Of a stretch of 7,350 nt of DNA, positions 6,345 through 7,350 are shown piece by piece (the first letter of the stretch is position 1; each line of letters starts with the position of its first letter). The DNA lies in assembly GCA_947259685.1 (NCBI GenBank), contig CAMYNC010000216.1:1-7350 (forward strand). Reading direction: 5' to 3'. A model generated the notes under the pieces. It saw only the letters and a list, made by a program, of their open reading frames with translations, was not told the DNA's origin and ran no database searches. The stretch comes from an uncultured Desulfuromonadales bacterium. GTDB taxonomy: Bacteria; Desulfobacterota; Desulfuromonadia; Desulfuromonadales; Geopsychrobacteraceae. The position numbers and the translations under genes are program-made.

Positions 6345-7350
6345 ATGAACAGGATCTTCGGTTCCCTCAGTCTGCAGAAAAAACTCTTCGGTTCATTCAG
6401 CTTTGTGGCACTGGTCTGCATGCTGGTCGGCCTGGCCGGCTGGTGGGGGTCCTCCCAGATAAATACCAGTCTGACCAGCATCAGCCAGAAAGACGTCCCG
6501 GCCTTAGAAGCGATCCTGACCCTCAGCAAATCGCTTGAAGCGATGAAAAGTGCCGAGCGCACCCTGCTGGATGGCACCCTCTCCCTGACGCAACGGGAGT
6601 ATGAATATCGGCAGATCGAAACCGCCCGCGCTGCAGCGGAAAGAGCGATCGAGACGGTCGACTCTCTGAATCGCGAGGGCGAAATCCGCTTGCTCTGGCA
6701 AAGCTTCCAAAATGAGTGGAACGCCTGGCTGCCAAACCTAAAGGCTTTTCTCGATCTCTCCAGAGAGTACGACTCCGCACAGATCAATAATCCGGCAGAA
6801 CTGGCCCTGCAAGCGCAGAAAAAACTTTCTTCCTATCAGAGTTGGGCAATCCAGCTGAGTGAAAACATCATGGATGCCGTCGAAATCTCGGTTGAAAAAG
6901 ATCCCCTTAAAACTGAGATTGGCCAATGGGCTCAACAGCTCAAAAGTCAAAACAGCGACATTGCCGCAGCCCAAAAGAAGTTGCTGCAAAAGCTTGAGAA
7001 CGTCGGCGTATCGATGGTTTCGATCTTCGACTACTTTGAGATTGATGAACCCGAGCTGGCCCATGAGACCTTTACTCTCGAGATCAAGCCTAGCGTTCTC
7101 GCGATCGAAGCAGCAATCAATATGGTGCAAACTCCCATCGAAGGTGCGCTGAACATTCATCGCACCATGCAGACCCACGCTTTGACGGTCAGCGCTCCGG
7201 TTCTCGACCGAGCGCAAGCGGAGTTGGAGAAGATTGTCTCCGCCGCACGCCAAACGATGGCCGAAAGCACCGCTCAGGCCGATCAAACAGCCAAGCAGAT
7301 GAGCACCTTTCTCCTAGCGATTATTGTGGTCGGTATCCTGTTAGCCATGC
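6345..7350 (+). CDS. Methyl-accepting chemotaxis protein, N-terminal part (runs off the window)
   Basis: An open frame of 335 codons with no stop before the right edge. AAGGG (6334-6338) stands 6 nt before the ATG. A short basic N-terminus (SLSLQKKLFGSF) leads into a first membrane helix (about 14-34). A periplasmic region of about 285 residues, almost wholly helical by composition, follows, and a second membrane helix starts near 322. The opening of the sensor (ISQKDVPALEAILTLSKSLEAM) resembles four-helix-bundle MCP sensors. At 285 residues it is longer than a single bundle (about 150-170) and nearer the size of helical bimodular (HBM) sensors. The HAMP and signalling domains would lie beyond the window, so a sensor histidine kinase with the same kind of sensor remains possible. 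The preceding secreted binding protein is a plausible partner. Confidence 0.8.
   Translation, partial: MNRIFGSLSLQKKLFGSFSFVALVCMLVGLAGWWGSSQINTSLTSISQKDVPALEAILTLSKSLEAMKSAERTLLDGTLSLTQREYEYRQIETARAAAERAIETVDSLNREGEIRLLWQSFQNEWNAWLPNLKAFLDLSREYDSAQINNPAELALQAQKKLSSYQSWAIQLSENIMDAVEISVEKDPLKTEIGQWAQQLKSQNSDIAAAQKKLLQKLENVGVSMVSIFDYFEIDEPELAHETFTLEIKPSVLAIEAAINMVQTPIEGALNIHRTMQTHALTVSAPVLDRAQAELEKIVSAARQTMAESTAQADQTAKQMSTFLLAIIVVGILLAM

Noticed and set aside
6738..7286. 182-codon minus-strand open frame
   Set aside because: It is antisense to the receptor gene and has no recognisable motif or supporting context.

Overview
The window (about 55-57% G+C by eye) looks like chromosomal sequence from a Gram-negative bacterium. 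The probable source is a Desulfuromonadales/Geobacterales-type member of the Desulfobacterota. This rests on the gene set: HflKC, a FeoA-FeoB-small Cys-rich protein cluster, a lone PstS-type binding protein and a chemoreceptor. It is an inference about style, not an identified species.

Layout, left to right. Positions 1-90 hold no protein gene. On the minus strand they read as the 5' end of a group II intron, most like class IIC, running off the left edge. It sits directly behind the U-run of an intrinsic terminator (91-125) that closes the hflK-hflC operon (minus strand, 157-2105, joined by an ATGA overlap). HflK and HflC are membrane-anchored SPFH proteins that form the cage regulating the FtsH protease. 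A symmetrical terminator (2274-2305) separates this operon from the next.

The ferrous-iron uptake operon feoA-feoB-(FeoB-associated Cys-rich protein) occupies 2343-5054 on the minus strand. feoA and feoB overlap by ATGA, and a small third gene follows. A sigma70-like promoter with a Fur-like imperfect palindrome over its expected start point lies at 5164-5212, which fits iron-repressed expression.

From about 5350 the plus strand is used. A secreted PstS-like solute-binding protein (5489-6277) has a perfect TTGACA box and a 16-bp inverted repeat upstream. After a strong stem-loop, a methyl-accepting chemotaxis-type receptor begins (6345 to beyond the right edge). Only its first membrane helix, a long helical periplasmic sensor region and the start of the second helix are visible. 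No Pst permease or ATPase lies beside the binding protein, so the pair may act in sensing, but its ligand is unknown.

No wholly new system stands out. The most informative observations are the terminator-targeted intron edge and the binding-protein/chemoreceptor pairing.
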